DNA of 64,000 nt from a bacterium (lineage in GTDB: Bacteria > Babelota > Babeliae > Babelales > JABJEI01): NCBI GenBank assembly GCA_018663245.1, contig JABJEI010000003.1:1-64000 (forward strand), given 5' to 3'. Positions 49,572 through 58,414 of the stretch are shown piece by piece. Each line of letters opens with the position of its first letter. The stretch's first letter is position 1. The position numbers were made by a program, and so were the translations under genes. The notes beneath the pieces were generated by a model. It ran no database searches. It was not told where the DNA came from and saw nothing but the letters and a program-made list of their open reading frames with translations.

Positions 49572-51902
49572 ATGAAAGTCTCACTGGCCTGGGTTTTTGA
49601 CCATATTAAACAATCAGTTAAATCGGTAGATGTTGCGCATATTATTGCACATTTTAATGTTACTACCGCTGAGATCGAAGGCTTCCAACGTATACGTATT
49701 CCCATAGACAGCATGGCTTGCGCGCGCGTTATTTCTGTTGGGCAAGAGGTTAAGGTTGTATGCGCTGAATGGAATCAGGAGTATGCTTTGCCGCTTCGCA
49801 AGGATGCGGTTAAGGATGCGCTTTTTCTTATTAAGCGGTCCGACGAGGCAATTTCTTGGGTTACTTGTGTAGATTTTGCGAGTACAAAAGATGGCTTACT
49901 TGCGCGTATTCATCTTAGCGATGATCATATTTCTGGCGCATGGAAAAATACTTTTGAGGCAACTGATTGCATTCTTGAGCTTGATAATAAATCGATTACA
50001 AATCGCCCAGATATGTGGGGATACCGTGGATTTGCTCGTGAAGTCGCGGCAATTTTGGACCTTGATTTAATTGATCAAGAAGATTTCCTACACCAAACTC
50101 CAGTTCAAACTTTTGAATCAATAACTCCACCTGATCAGGTTGGGCCAATATGCATAGATTTACGCAATTCAAGTCCTTGCAAGCGATTTGCCGGTGTTTT
50201 TTTGGAAGATGTGAACAACAGGCCTTCCTCACTATTTATGGCTGCGAGGTTATTGCGTGTTGATACACGAGCAATCAATTGCGTGGTCGATGTTACCAAT
50301 TATGTAATGCTTGACACCAGTCAGCCTATGCATGCTTTTGATGGTGCAACATTTGCATCTGGAACCGTGATGCCCCGTTGTGCTCGTGCTGGCGAAAAGC
50401 TTAAGTTGCTTGATGACGAGACCGTGGAGTTGTGTGACCAGGATATGGTCATTACCGACGGCCAAAAGTTGTTGGCACTGGGTGGCGTTATGGGTGGCCG
50501 AGAAGGTAGTGTAACCAATGACGTTAAAACTCTTTTTATTGAGTCTATCTGGTGTGACCCATCAGCTATTCGACGTACAGCCGTACGTTACAAAAAGCGT
50601 ACAGAAGCCTCATCTCGCTTTGAGAAGTGTCTTGATCCATCGCAAAATGTGTTGGCTATCAAGAGATTTTTAGCATTGCTTGATGATGAGGATATTTCTT
50701 ACAAGCTTGCCTCATCTATTCTTTCGGTAGGATTTGAGCCTAAGAAGGGTGTAATTAAAGTTGCCCATTCATTTATCGAAAAACGACTAGGTGTATCAAT
50801 ACAACCAGAGCGGGTAATACAAATTCTTGAGAAAATCGGCTTTGAGTTAGTTCAAGATCGGACCGATGAGTTGGTGTACGATATTGCTGTTCCATCATGG
50901 AGATCAGCAAAAGATGTCACTATCAAAGAAGATATTATTGAAGAAGTTGGAAGATTTTATGGTTATGATGTCATACCAGGCAAGCCGATAACCATCCCTT
51001 CGGATGCTCGAAGCAACATTCCGGTTTTGAGATTGCGTTCTATAAAAGATCACTGTGCCTACTCCTTGCAGATGCGTGAAGTGTTTAATTATGCACTGTA
51101 TGATGAGAACTTTTTAAGAAAGTTGAACTGGTACCCTAAAGCAGCGGTTGAGCTTAAGAACCCTATATCAGAGCAAGCCAAAGTATTGGCTACCTCGTTG
51201 ATGCCTCATCTTTTACAAAATATTGAAATCAATGCGCCAATGTACGATTCACTTGCCTTCTTTGAGGTCAACCGTGTGTGGGCCATGAATGATGGTAAAG
51301 TTGATGAAGGTACAAAATTGTCAGGAATTGTTTGGAGCAAGCAGGGCACCCCAGATTTTTATGGTGCAAAAGATGCACTTTCGTCTTTGTTTAATATGCT
51401 CGGTATTAATACCACATGGCACAAGGCAGAGTCACCGGCTCCTTGGTTTAATAGGCACCGAACGGCAACTGTGCGTTGCGCGCAGACTGATACTGAAGTT
51501 GGTGTAGTTGGGTTGCTTGATAGCAAGTTAATAAAAAGACTTGCGTACGGTCATGCTTGGGGCTTTGAGCTAGATTGCGATTTCTTGGTATCTAGCCAGC
51601 CAGAAGAAAGTGATTATCAGCCAGTTTCCAAGTTTCCGCCACTTTGTCTCGATGTTAGTATTATGTGTGGCAAAGAGCATACGGTTGCCAGTATTGAAAA
51701 ATTGATAAGTAGTACAGATGAGCGCATTTCTAGCGTGACTCTTCGTGATAGATTTGAGAAAGTTGAGTGGCCTGATCAGCATTCACTGACGTTTGGTTTT
51801 GTGGTTCGAGATGCCTCGAGGACCATGTCCAGTCAAGATATTGATGAGCTGCAAAAGGTTATTGCTAAATCTATTGAAGGAATTGGGGGAACAGTCCGAT
51901 GA
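49572..51902 (+). CDS. pheT: phenylalanyl-tRNA synthetase beta subunit
   Basis: MKVSLAWVFDHI, LDNKSITNRPDMWGYRGFAREVAAI, VVDVTNYVMLDTSQPMHAFD, EEVGRFYGYDVIP; C-terminal anticodon-binding-like domain. ATG 49572 preferred. Confidence 0.94.
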   Translation: MKVSLAWVFDHIKQSVKSVDVAHIIAHFNVTTAEIEGFQRIRIPIDSMACARVISVGQEVKVVCAEWNQEYALPLRKDAVKDALFLIKRSDEAISWVTCVDFASTKDGLLARIHLSDDHISGAWKNTFEATDCILELDNKSITNRPDMWGYRGFAREVAAILDLDLIDQEDFLHQTPVQTFESITPPDQVGPICIDLRNSSPCKRFAGVFLEDVNNRPSSLFMAARLLRVDTRAINCVVDVTNYVMLDTSQPMHAFDGATFASGTVMPRCARAGEKLKLLDDETVELCDQDMVITDGQKLLALGGVMGGREGSVTNDVKTLFIESIWCDPSAIRRTAVRYKKRTEASSRFEKCLDPSQNVLAIKRFLALLDDEDISYKLASSILSVGFEPKKGVIKVAHSFIEKRLGVSIQPERVIQILEKIGFELVQDRTDELVYDIAVPSWRSAKDVTIKEDIIEEVGRFYGYDVIPGKPITIPSDARSNIPVLRLRSIKDHCAYSLQMREVFNYALYDENFLRKLNWYPKAAVELKNPISEQAKVLATSLMPHLLQNIEINAPMYDSLAFFEVNRVWAMNDGKVDEGTKLSGIVWSKQGTPDFYGAKDALSSLFNMLGINTTWHKAESPAPWFNRHRTATVRCAQTDTEVGVVGLLDSKLIKRLAYGHAWGFELDCDFLVSSQPEESDYQPVSKFPPLCLDVSIMCGKEHTVASIEKLISSTDERISSVTLRDRFEKVEWPDQHSLTFGFVVRDASRTMSSQDIDELQKVIAKSIEGIGGTVR

Positions 51903-52357
51903 AGCGGTCATTTTGGTGGTATACGTTATTGGCAGCGATTGTTATTTTTTGTGACCAACTTAGTAAGTTTTGGGCACTGCGCGGTGCTGTAAACTCAGTG
52001 AATGTTACGACATTTCTTGATTTCGAGTTGACCTTTAATCGAGGTGTTAGCTGGGGACTGCTTAGCTTTTCAAGCCCGCTTGCGCACGGTCTAGTTTCGG
52101 TTGCTATTTTTGCAGCACTTTCTCTTTTGGCCGTTTATACGCTGGTTGAATGGTTGAACCATCGTACTGTTATTGCTCCGGTGATGTTGTTTGCAGGAGG
52201 TCTGTCAAACTGGATTGACAGATTGATGCGACCTGGTGTTGTTGATTTTATCAAGCTCCACGCTGGTGGTTTTGTATGGCCAACATTCAATATTGCTGAC
52301 ATGTGTGTTGTGTTGGGTCTTATTATTATAATTGCAGGTTTTTCTCGTGATAAGTGA
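51899..52357 (+). CDS. lspA: lipoprotein signal peptidase
   Basis: CDQLSKFWAL, FNRGVSWGLL, GGLSNWIDRLMRPGVVDFIKL, FNIADMCVV. Confidence 0.93.
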   Translation: MKRSFWWYTLLAAIVIFCDQLSKFWALRGAVNSVNVTTFLDFELTFNRGVSWGLLSFSSPLAHGLVSVAIFAALSLLAVYTLVEWLNHRTVIAPVMLFAGGLSNWIDRLMRPGVVDFIKLHAGGFVWPTFNIADMCVVLGLIIIIAGFSRDK

Positions 52358-53015
52358 GCTGATTGCTCGTGCTTATCGCTTGGGTTGTGCGCTACTGAGC
52401 CCTCCACGATGTTTTTATTGTTATGTCGGAATTCCAGTAGAAAAAGTCTTTTGTGCAGCTTGCCAAGCATCTATTCAGCCAGTTGTCTCGTTACAGCTTT
52501 CAGTTACAAAAAAACGTAGTATTACTGTACATTCGGTTGGAGTGTATCAGGAGCCGTTGCGCTCTTTAATCATGGCAAAGCACTGGTCTGACCCTTGCGC
52601 GGCTAAAGCGTTGGGGCGTTTGATTGCCAAACAGAGCAAAGAGCTGAATGTTACGTTTGATTGTGTTGTTCCTGTTCCTTTGCACTGGACCCGTTATGCT
52701 TCGCGAGGTTTTAATCAGGCTCGCACGATAGCAGATGTTGTTGCCAAAGAGCATGGTGTGCCGGTTATGGACATTATCAAGCGCAAACGTATGACTGAGT
52801 ATCAAGCAAAATTGGCCGGATCGGCGCGTGTAGAAAATGTTGCTGATTGCTTTGAGTTGGCTGATGAACGCTTTGTTGGAATGTTGCGATCTTGCAATGT
52901 TTTATTAGTTGATGACCTGGTGACAACAGGGGCAACAGTAATTTCGGTTGCCAAAGTTTTTAAAACGCTTGGTGTTGCATCAATAACCTGTTTGAGTGTT
53001 GCTAGAGCTGTATAG
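52332..53015 (+). CDS. comF: ComF-family phosphoribosyltransferase
   Basis: CFYC...CAAC zinc finger, VVPVPLHWTRYASRGFNQARTIA, VLLVDDLVTTGATV. Start codon uncertain. Confidence 0.88.
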   Translation: MQVFLVISELIARAYRLGCALLSPPRCFYCYVGIPVEKVFCAACQASIQPVVSLQLSVTKKRSITVHSVGVYQEPLRSLIMAKHWSDPCAAKALGRLIAKQSKELNVTFDCVVPVPLHWTRYASRGFNQARTIADVVAKEHGVPVMDIIKRKRMTEYQAKLAGSARVENVADCFELADERFVGMLRSCNVLLVDDLVTTGATVISVAKVFKTLGVASITCLSVARAV

Positions 53016-53108
53016 TCGGTGGCCCGATTTGCTCGTTGTGATGGTTGTGCTATGGTACTTTTAAATAGAGATATTGTATTCCGTTTACAGGAGAGGAAAA
53101 GGGATAAA

Positions 53109-54074
53109 ATGGACAAGATAATGAACAAAGGCAAAATCGTTTTAATTTGTACTTCACTACTTTTACTTAGTAGTTGTTGGTTTGGTTCAAAGGACTCGCA
53201 AGAGAATGCAGTTGATGCTCCTGTAGGTGAGATTCTTGCAAGTATGGACGGTCATTCTCTAATTACGGTTGGTCAGTTTAACGATTACTACAACCAAGTT
53301 ATTGAATCACAGCCCGGCCTGAAAGATTTAATTGCAAAAAACCCGAATGAAGTTTCTGGCTTTAAAGCACGTTTGTTTGAGAACATGTTGACCGAAGAAC
53401 TTGCTGTTGCCTGGACTAACAAAGAAGGTAAGCATAACGACAAAGACTACCAGCAAGCACGTAATAATCTGCTACGCATGACTGAGCGCACGTTGGCTAT
53501 GAAGGTCTTTAGTGAAGCTCACAAGGTAACGGTCTCAGAAGCTGATGCCAAAAAGTTCTACGATCAGAATAAAACGTCTCCTTACTTAGCACATCTGTTT
53601 GTTGCAAAAGCTGGTGGTAAAAAGGCTCGAGCCGTATCATTTGGTACAGCTGCTGCAGCTCAGGTATTTGGTAAAGGTCTAACGCCGGCAAGCTTTGCTA
53701 AAAAGGCTAAAGATTCCAAGTTCAAGATAGAAGATCTAGGTATTGTAAGTGTACAATCTCGTGGAATTGATCCTTCTCTAGTATTGGGAATTGTGCGTGC
53801 CAAAAAGGCTCCAGCTGTTATAGCTGTTCAAGGCAAAGACGGCAAATTTTATGTCGTAGCGCTTGATCAAAAAATTGACGATATCTTCAGGTCATTCAAG
53901 GATGTTAAAGATCTAGTTGTTGAGTTAGTAACCAACGATAAGACTCAAAAGCATCTGGCGCAGGAGCTTGGTAAACTGAAGAAGAAATATAATATTAGTT
54001 TAAACGAAAAGTTTTTTAAGAAGCCTGTTGCGCCCGCATCAGCTCAAGCCCCTAAAAAGGCCGCGAGTAAATAG
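53109..54074 (+). CDS. SurA/PpiC-like periplasmic lipoprotein
   Basis: Lipobox LLLLSSC; GEILASMDGHSLITVGQFNDYYNQ SurA-N-like pattern. ATG 53109 preferred over 53019. Confidence 0.7.
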   Translation: MDKIMNKGKIVLICTSLLLLSSCWFGSKDSQENAVDAPVGEILASMDGHSLITVGQFNDYYNQVIESQPGLKDLIAKNPNEVSGFKARLFENMLTEELAVAWTNKEGKHNDKDYQQARNNLLRMTERTLAMKVFSEAHKVTVSEADAKKFYDQNKTSPYLAHLFVAKAGGKKARAVSFGTAAAAQVFGKGLTPASFAKKAKDSKFKIEDLGIVSVQSRGIDPSLVLGIVRAKKAPAVIAVQGKDGKFYVVALDQKIDDIFRSFKDVKDLVVELVTNDKTQKHLAQELGKLKKKYNISLNEKFFKKPVAPASAQAPKKAASK

Positions 54075-54111
54075 AGCGTAAATCAGTGCATTTTGAATGA
54101 CAAAATTCAGT

Positions 54112-54150
54112 GGGGAGTTGGTCAATTAGTTTGACTGCTCCCCCTTTTAA
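54112..54150 (+). terminator. rho-independent terminator
   Basis: GGGGAGTTGGTCAA-TTAG-TTTGACTGCTCCCCCTTTT. Confidence 0.65.
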
Positions 54151-54159
54151 GGTGGTTTC

Positions 54160-55017
54160 ATGAAACAGATACTTCGAAGTTGTTTGGTTGCAGTTGTTGT
54201 TATGAGTGTGCATGCAGAGTATCAGCTGGTAGATCAGATTGATGCGATAGTGTACTTGGATAACGATAGTTTTATTGTTACTCGTTCAGAGGTTGCCCGT
54301 CCTGGTATTGATGGAGCGGCGCGTTCTTTGCAAGATGTTATTTTTGACGAAGTTGCCTTTCGCCATGGTCGAGATTTTTTTAACATACGCATTGATGATG
54401 CGGCTATTGATCGACATGTAGCAGGCATTCAAAAAGATTTTAATTTAACAAGCAAAGACATTGAGGCGATGGCTCGTGAGGCTGGTTACACAACTTCCGA
54501 GTGGCGTGAGGAGTTCCGTAAAAAACAGACTTTGAACAGCCTTCTTGATTACCGCATTCGCACTCACAGTAAGGGGATGATCTCTGAAGCTGAAGTCCAT
54601 GCGTACCATGATAAGAATCCACTAGTAATTGATGCAAGTGTTACGCTGCGCAAAGCTGAGGTTTCTTTTGATGGTGAGGATGGTGCGACAGAAGCCCAAA
54701 AAACTGATATCACGAAAAAAATGAACAACAAAAAATCATTTAAGTGGAGCACGCCGTTTACGGTAGTTGAGGATGCAATTTCTGAGCAGCTTCAGTCGTT
54801 GATCACTGCTGCACCAGGTTCGCTTGTTGGGCCTTTTGAGGCTAGTGATGGGTACGAAGTCTTTTTGGTTGAAAGTCGGGTCAAAACACATCAGATGTCT
54901 CTAGAAGACCGATATGATCAAATTATGCGTACACTCAGCGAAGGTCGCTTTAATCAGATGATGAATGAATTCCGTTCAGAACTGATGGACACCGTTGGTG
55001 TGGAGTATTCCAAATAA
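54160..55017 (+). CDS. SurA/PpiC-like periplasmic protein
   Basis: Signal peptide MKQILRSCLVAVVVMSVHA; VDQIDAIVYLDNDSFIVTRSEV; parvulin-like C-terminal PGSLVGPFEASDGYEVFLVESR. Confidence 0.75.
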   Translation: MKQILRSCLVAVVVMSVHAEYQLVDQIDAIVYLDNDSFIVTRSEVARPGIDGAARSLQDVIFDEVAFRHGRDFFNIRIDDAAIDRHVAGIQKDFNLTSKDIEAMAREAGYTTSEWREEFRKKQTLNSLLDYRIRTHSKGMISEAEVHAYHDKNPLVIDASVTLRKAEVSFDGEDGATEAQKTDITKKMNNKKSFKWSTPFTVVEDAISEQLQSLITAAPGSLVGPFEASDGYEVFLVESRVKTHQMSLEDRYDQIMRTLSEGRFNQMMNEFRSELMDTVGVEYSK

Positions 55018-55054
55018 CTGAGCTTTGTATGTAACAGCTTTGATATCATAAAAA

Positions 55055-55090
55055 TATGGGACCATCTTCTGCGGTGGTCCCATTATTTGT
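55055..55090 (+). terminator. terminator-like hairpin
   Basis: ATGGGACCA...TGGTCCCAT followed by TATTTGT. Confidence 0.65.
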
Positions 55091-55117
55091 ACTTAAAAAT
55101 TAAATAAGGAGTCTTAG

Positions 55118-56323
55118 ATGAAACGTTTAATGGTACTGTTGGTTCTAGTTATGGGGTCTGAATGCGTGATCTTGGCTATGGATCAAGGATCGTCTTCAAA
55201 CAAGGATTCGGACGTTGCAACTAATTGTGAGTTGAATGAAATTAGACGTGCAAGTTTGATTACTTTGATGAAGCGTAACATTAATGACGTATATACGTCC
55301 ATGTCATCGACACACATAGACTATGGCGATGATACGTTGCGTACGATGACGTTTAACCCGGATGGTACAAAACTGGTCGTAATACCTGGAAGTAAGGTCA
55401 AAACTTTTGATTTTGGGGACAAGGGGATTGGAGTAGATCTATACGATATACGCACTGGGAAAAAAGATACTTTGGCATGGTACGCAGGAGGGAGTCCTAC
55501 GCTTTATTCTGATATAAAGCCTTGTTGGAGCCCAAATGGTGACAAGGTAATGGTAGATTATGTTGGTTTTCCTGGGTTAGCGATTTGGGACATACATCAA
55601 AGAAAACATCCGACATGTTCGTTGCAGTATCGTGAAAAAATTGAGGATTCGCTTCATTCTGTGTGCTGGAGCCCGAATGGTAAAACTATTGCGACTATAG
55701 ATGGATATAAGTCGATTGTGTTGTGGAGTGCGAGAACCGGTGATAAAAAAAATATTCTTAGATTAGATTCTGGATCTCAGATTGAATCGCCGATAAAGGT
55801 TATGTGGAATCATAATGATGAGAATGAAATAGCTTTGCGGTTTGGTGGCACAGTTCGCCTGTTTGATATTAATAAGCGTAAGGTTATCAAGGAAGTGGAT
55901 GCTCAAGAGCAGGAGCTCAAAGATGATATTCCATGGATGGTTAACGCATCGCCATCTCAATTACAACAGCTACCATGCAATCATATTTCTATTGGTTGCC
56001 CAATTTGTATGTCGACAGTATACAGTTCAGATCGTTCTATTGCGGCCAGACCAACCAAATATGGAGATAGCGTAAATCTAATAACTCGCGTAAGTGGAAA
56101 GAAGCCAGTCTTTAGAAAGCTGGATCGCTTAGGCGGAATGTTGAAGTCATTGGAGTTCAGATCTGATGATACGGTTCTCATTGCAACTGTTTATTGTAAG
56201 TATGGTCGCAAGTACAGGCTGTATGATCTTGCTGGTGGGTTGCGCACAGAGTCAACTAGTGATCTATTATCGACGTTAAAAAATATCAAAAACAATAATC
56301 TGCTTGAAGCTATTGATTCTTAA
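55118..56323 (+). CDS. secreted WD40-like beta-propeller protein (array copy 1)
   Basis: MKRLMVLLVLVMGSECVILAMDQGSSS signal; CWSPNGKTIATIDGYKSIVLWSARTGDKK blade; YRLYDLAGGLR. Confidence 0.85.
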   Translation: MKRLMVLLVLVMGSECVILAMDQGSSSNKDSDVATNCELNEIRRASLITLMKRNINDVYTSMSSTHIDYGDDTLRTMTFNPDGTKLVVIPGSKVKTFDFGDKGIGVDLYDIRTGKKDTLAWYAGGSPTLYSDIKPCWSPNGDKVMVDYVGFPGLAIWDIHQRKHPTCSLQYREKIEDSLHSVCWSPNGKTIATIDGYKSIVLWSARTGDKKNILRLDSGSQIESPIKVMWNHNDENEIALRFGGTVRLFDINKRKVIKEVDAQEQELKDDIPWMVNASPSQLQQLPCNHISIGCPICMSTVYSSDRSIAARPTKYGDSVNLITRVSGKKPVFRKLDRLGGMLKSLEFRSDDTVLIATVYCKYGRKYRLYDLAGGLRTESTSDLLSTLKNIKNNNLLEAIDS

Positions 56324-58229
56324 GGAGCAACTAATGAAACGTTTAGCAGTTTTATGTGTTTTAATTCTGGGGTCTGAATGCGCGACCTTGGCCATGGAGC
56401 AAGGATCATCTTCAAATAATGGTTCAGAAGATCAGGGCTCGGATGTTGTCGCACAGCTTGGATGGGATCTGCATAAGAAAGATAAATTTACTCCTGTTAC
56501 ACGAGCCATGCTCCCGTACTTCCCTACAATTAAGAAAACGTTTCTAGGAAGACAAGCAGAACGTAGCGTCGGGATGGCTGTAATACTTGAGATGGCCAAG
56601 GAGGCTGCACAAGTAGACAAGACGGTAGATGAACTATCTGTTTTGGTCGAGCGCTTAAAGGGAATCAGTAGTGGAGAAATTGAGCTTAAGAAGCCATTTT
56701 ATGTATTTGATTCGGTTCCTGGTAAATCATACGTGAAAGGCAAAAAAAATAGCAGTGAACGATATCGTTGCATGAATGAGTATAGCGTCAAATTATTAGC
56801 TGAAACTGTAGGGGTGCTGGTAAAAGCGGAAAAGGGCTCAGCCACAGATTATCAGATAATCGATGCAGCTCTTAACGCTGATACGGGTGATCCGGATATT
56901 GGATTAGCTCTTACAGATGATGAGGGAAGGGTGCGAAGTTGCCTGCAAGTTATTGCTGACACGGCTAAGTTGGCCAGATTTTATGACGTAACTGCGGTAC
57001 GTACTTCTCTGCAAAAAGCTTTGATTTTACAGGCGGGTTCCAAAATAAACTTGGTGCTTGGTTCCGATGTTTTGACTACCAATGATTTGAAAGCAATTAG
57101 GCGTGAAAGTCTGATTAAAGTGACTCAACGTAATATCAAAAATTTGTCGATGCCATCGATAGACATAGATTATGACGATAATGAGTTGCGTAGGGTTGTA
57201 TGTAATTCTGATGGTACAAAGCTGATTGTGGAACCTGGGGGCAAGGTAAAAGTTCCAAGCTTGGATTGTAAAGTCTGTGGAGTGGATGTATACGATATAC
57301 AGACTGGGGAAAAAGATACCTTGGTATGGGACAAAGGGTGGAAGCCTACATATTTTTCTAATGTAAAGCCATGTTGGAGTCCTAAGGGTGAAAGGTTTCT
57401 CGTAGACTATAGCTTTCAGAAAGGGCTGGGGGTTTGGAATATAAATCAAAAGGACAGTCCGCAATCTGTGTTGAAGTGGAATAAATATTTTGGGGATTCT
57501 GTTCATGATGCGTGCTGGAGCCCAAATGGTAAAACTATTGCGACCATAGATGGATATAAGTCGATTGTGTTGTGGGACGCAAAAACTGGTGATAAAAAAG
57601 ACTCTCTAGAATTAGATTACAGATCTCAAGCCATATCGCCGATAAAGGTTATGTGGAATCCTAATAATGAGAATGAAGTAGCTTCGCGGCTTGGTAGCAC
57701 AGTTAATGTGTGGGATGTTAAGAAGCGTAAAATTACAAAGGTCGTGGATGTTTACGAGCAAGAGCTAAGAGACGAGATTCCATGGATGGTTAAAGCGCCA
57801 TCGTCTCAACTTAAAGAGCTTCCATGTGATCATTACTGTTACGGTTGTACAATCTGTGATAAGGCGGCGTACAGTTCAGATCGCCGTATGGTGGCCAGGC
57901 TAGCTAAATGTAAAAATAGAATAGAATTAATAAATCGCGACAAGGCGCGTGGGACGGGCTTTGATTGTACACAGTTGGATTCTTTTGGTGGCAAGCTGGA
58001 ATCAGTTCAGTTTAGCTCGAACGACACGGTTCTTGTTGCAACTGTTGATGATAATTCTGGTACAAAATACAGGGTGTATGATCTTGCAGGCGGGTTACGT
58101 AAAGAGTCGACGAGCAGCCTACTATTGTTAGCATCAAAAAAATTGAATACCGAGGGAAGAAGTGGCGATGTTTACAAAAGTCTCGTCAACAAGATGGGAA
58201 ATGATGCTCGATGTCGATATTCTGGATAA
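56304..58229 (+). CDS. secreted WD40-like beta-propeller protein (array copy 2), probably frameshifted at its 3' end
   Basis: Paralog of copy 1 (CWSPNGKTIATIDGYKSIVLWDAKTGDKK). The RBS-proximal Met MKRLAVLCVLILGSECATLAM is the likely start, around 56334. Confidence 0.8.
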   Translation: MKLLILKEQLMKRLAVLCVLILGSECATLAMEQGSSSNNGSEDQGSDVVAQLGWDLHKKDKFTPVTRAMLPYFPTIKKTFLGRQAERSVGMAVILEMAKEAAQVDKTVDELSVLVERLKGISSGEIELKKPFYVFDSVPGKSYVKGKKNSSERYRCMNEYSVKLLAETVGVLVKAEKGSATDYQIIDAALNADTGDPDIGLALTDDEGRVRSCLQVIADTAKLARFYDVTAVRTSLQKALILQAGSKINLVLGSDVLTTNDLKAIRRESLIKVTQRNIKNLSMPSIDIDYDDNELRRVVCNSDGTKLIVEPGGKVKVPSLDCKVCGVDVYDIQTGEKDTLVWDKGWKPTYFSNVKPCWSPKGERFLVDYSFQKGLGVWNINQKDSPQSVLKWNKYFGDSVHDACWSPNGKTIATIDGYKSIVLWDAKTGDKKDSLELDYRSQAISPIKVMWNPNNENEVASRLGSTVNVWDVKKRKITKVVDVYEQELRDEIPWMVKAPSSQLKELPCDHYCYGCTICDKAAYSSDRRMVARLAKCKNRIELINRDKARGTGFDCTQLDSFGGKLESVQFSSNDTVLVATVDDNSGTKYRVYDLAGGLRKESTSSLLLLASKKLNTEGRSGDVYKSLVNKMGNDARCRYSG

Positions 58230-58404
58230 ACGTAACGATCACATTCAGCCAAAATATTCGTTTGTACGTGGTGAAGGTGGGGCCATACAGACGACGCAAT
58301 CTTTTGTTGATGATTATCGAAATAGAAGAGACAAGTATCGACAAAGTCTGAAAAATTCGAAAAAACCTGTAATAAATAATCAGTTTGATGACATTGATTC
58401 TTAA
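58162..58404 (+). CDS. out-of-frame continuation of array copy 2, probable C-terminal segment
   Basis: Frame 1 ORF ending FDDIDS*, followed by AAGGAG...ATGAAACG, matching the IDS*-AAGGAG...ATGAAACG junction at the end of copy 1. Confidence 0.55.
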   Translation: MAMFTKVSSTRWEMMLDVDILDKRNDHIQPKYSFVRGEGGAIQTTQSFVDDYRNRRDKYRQSLKNSKKPVINNQFDDIDS

Positions 58405-58414
58405 GGAGTCTTAG

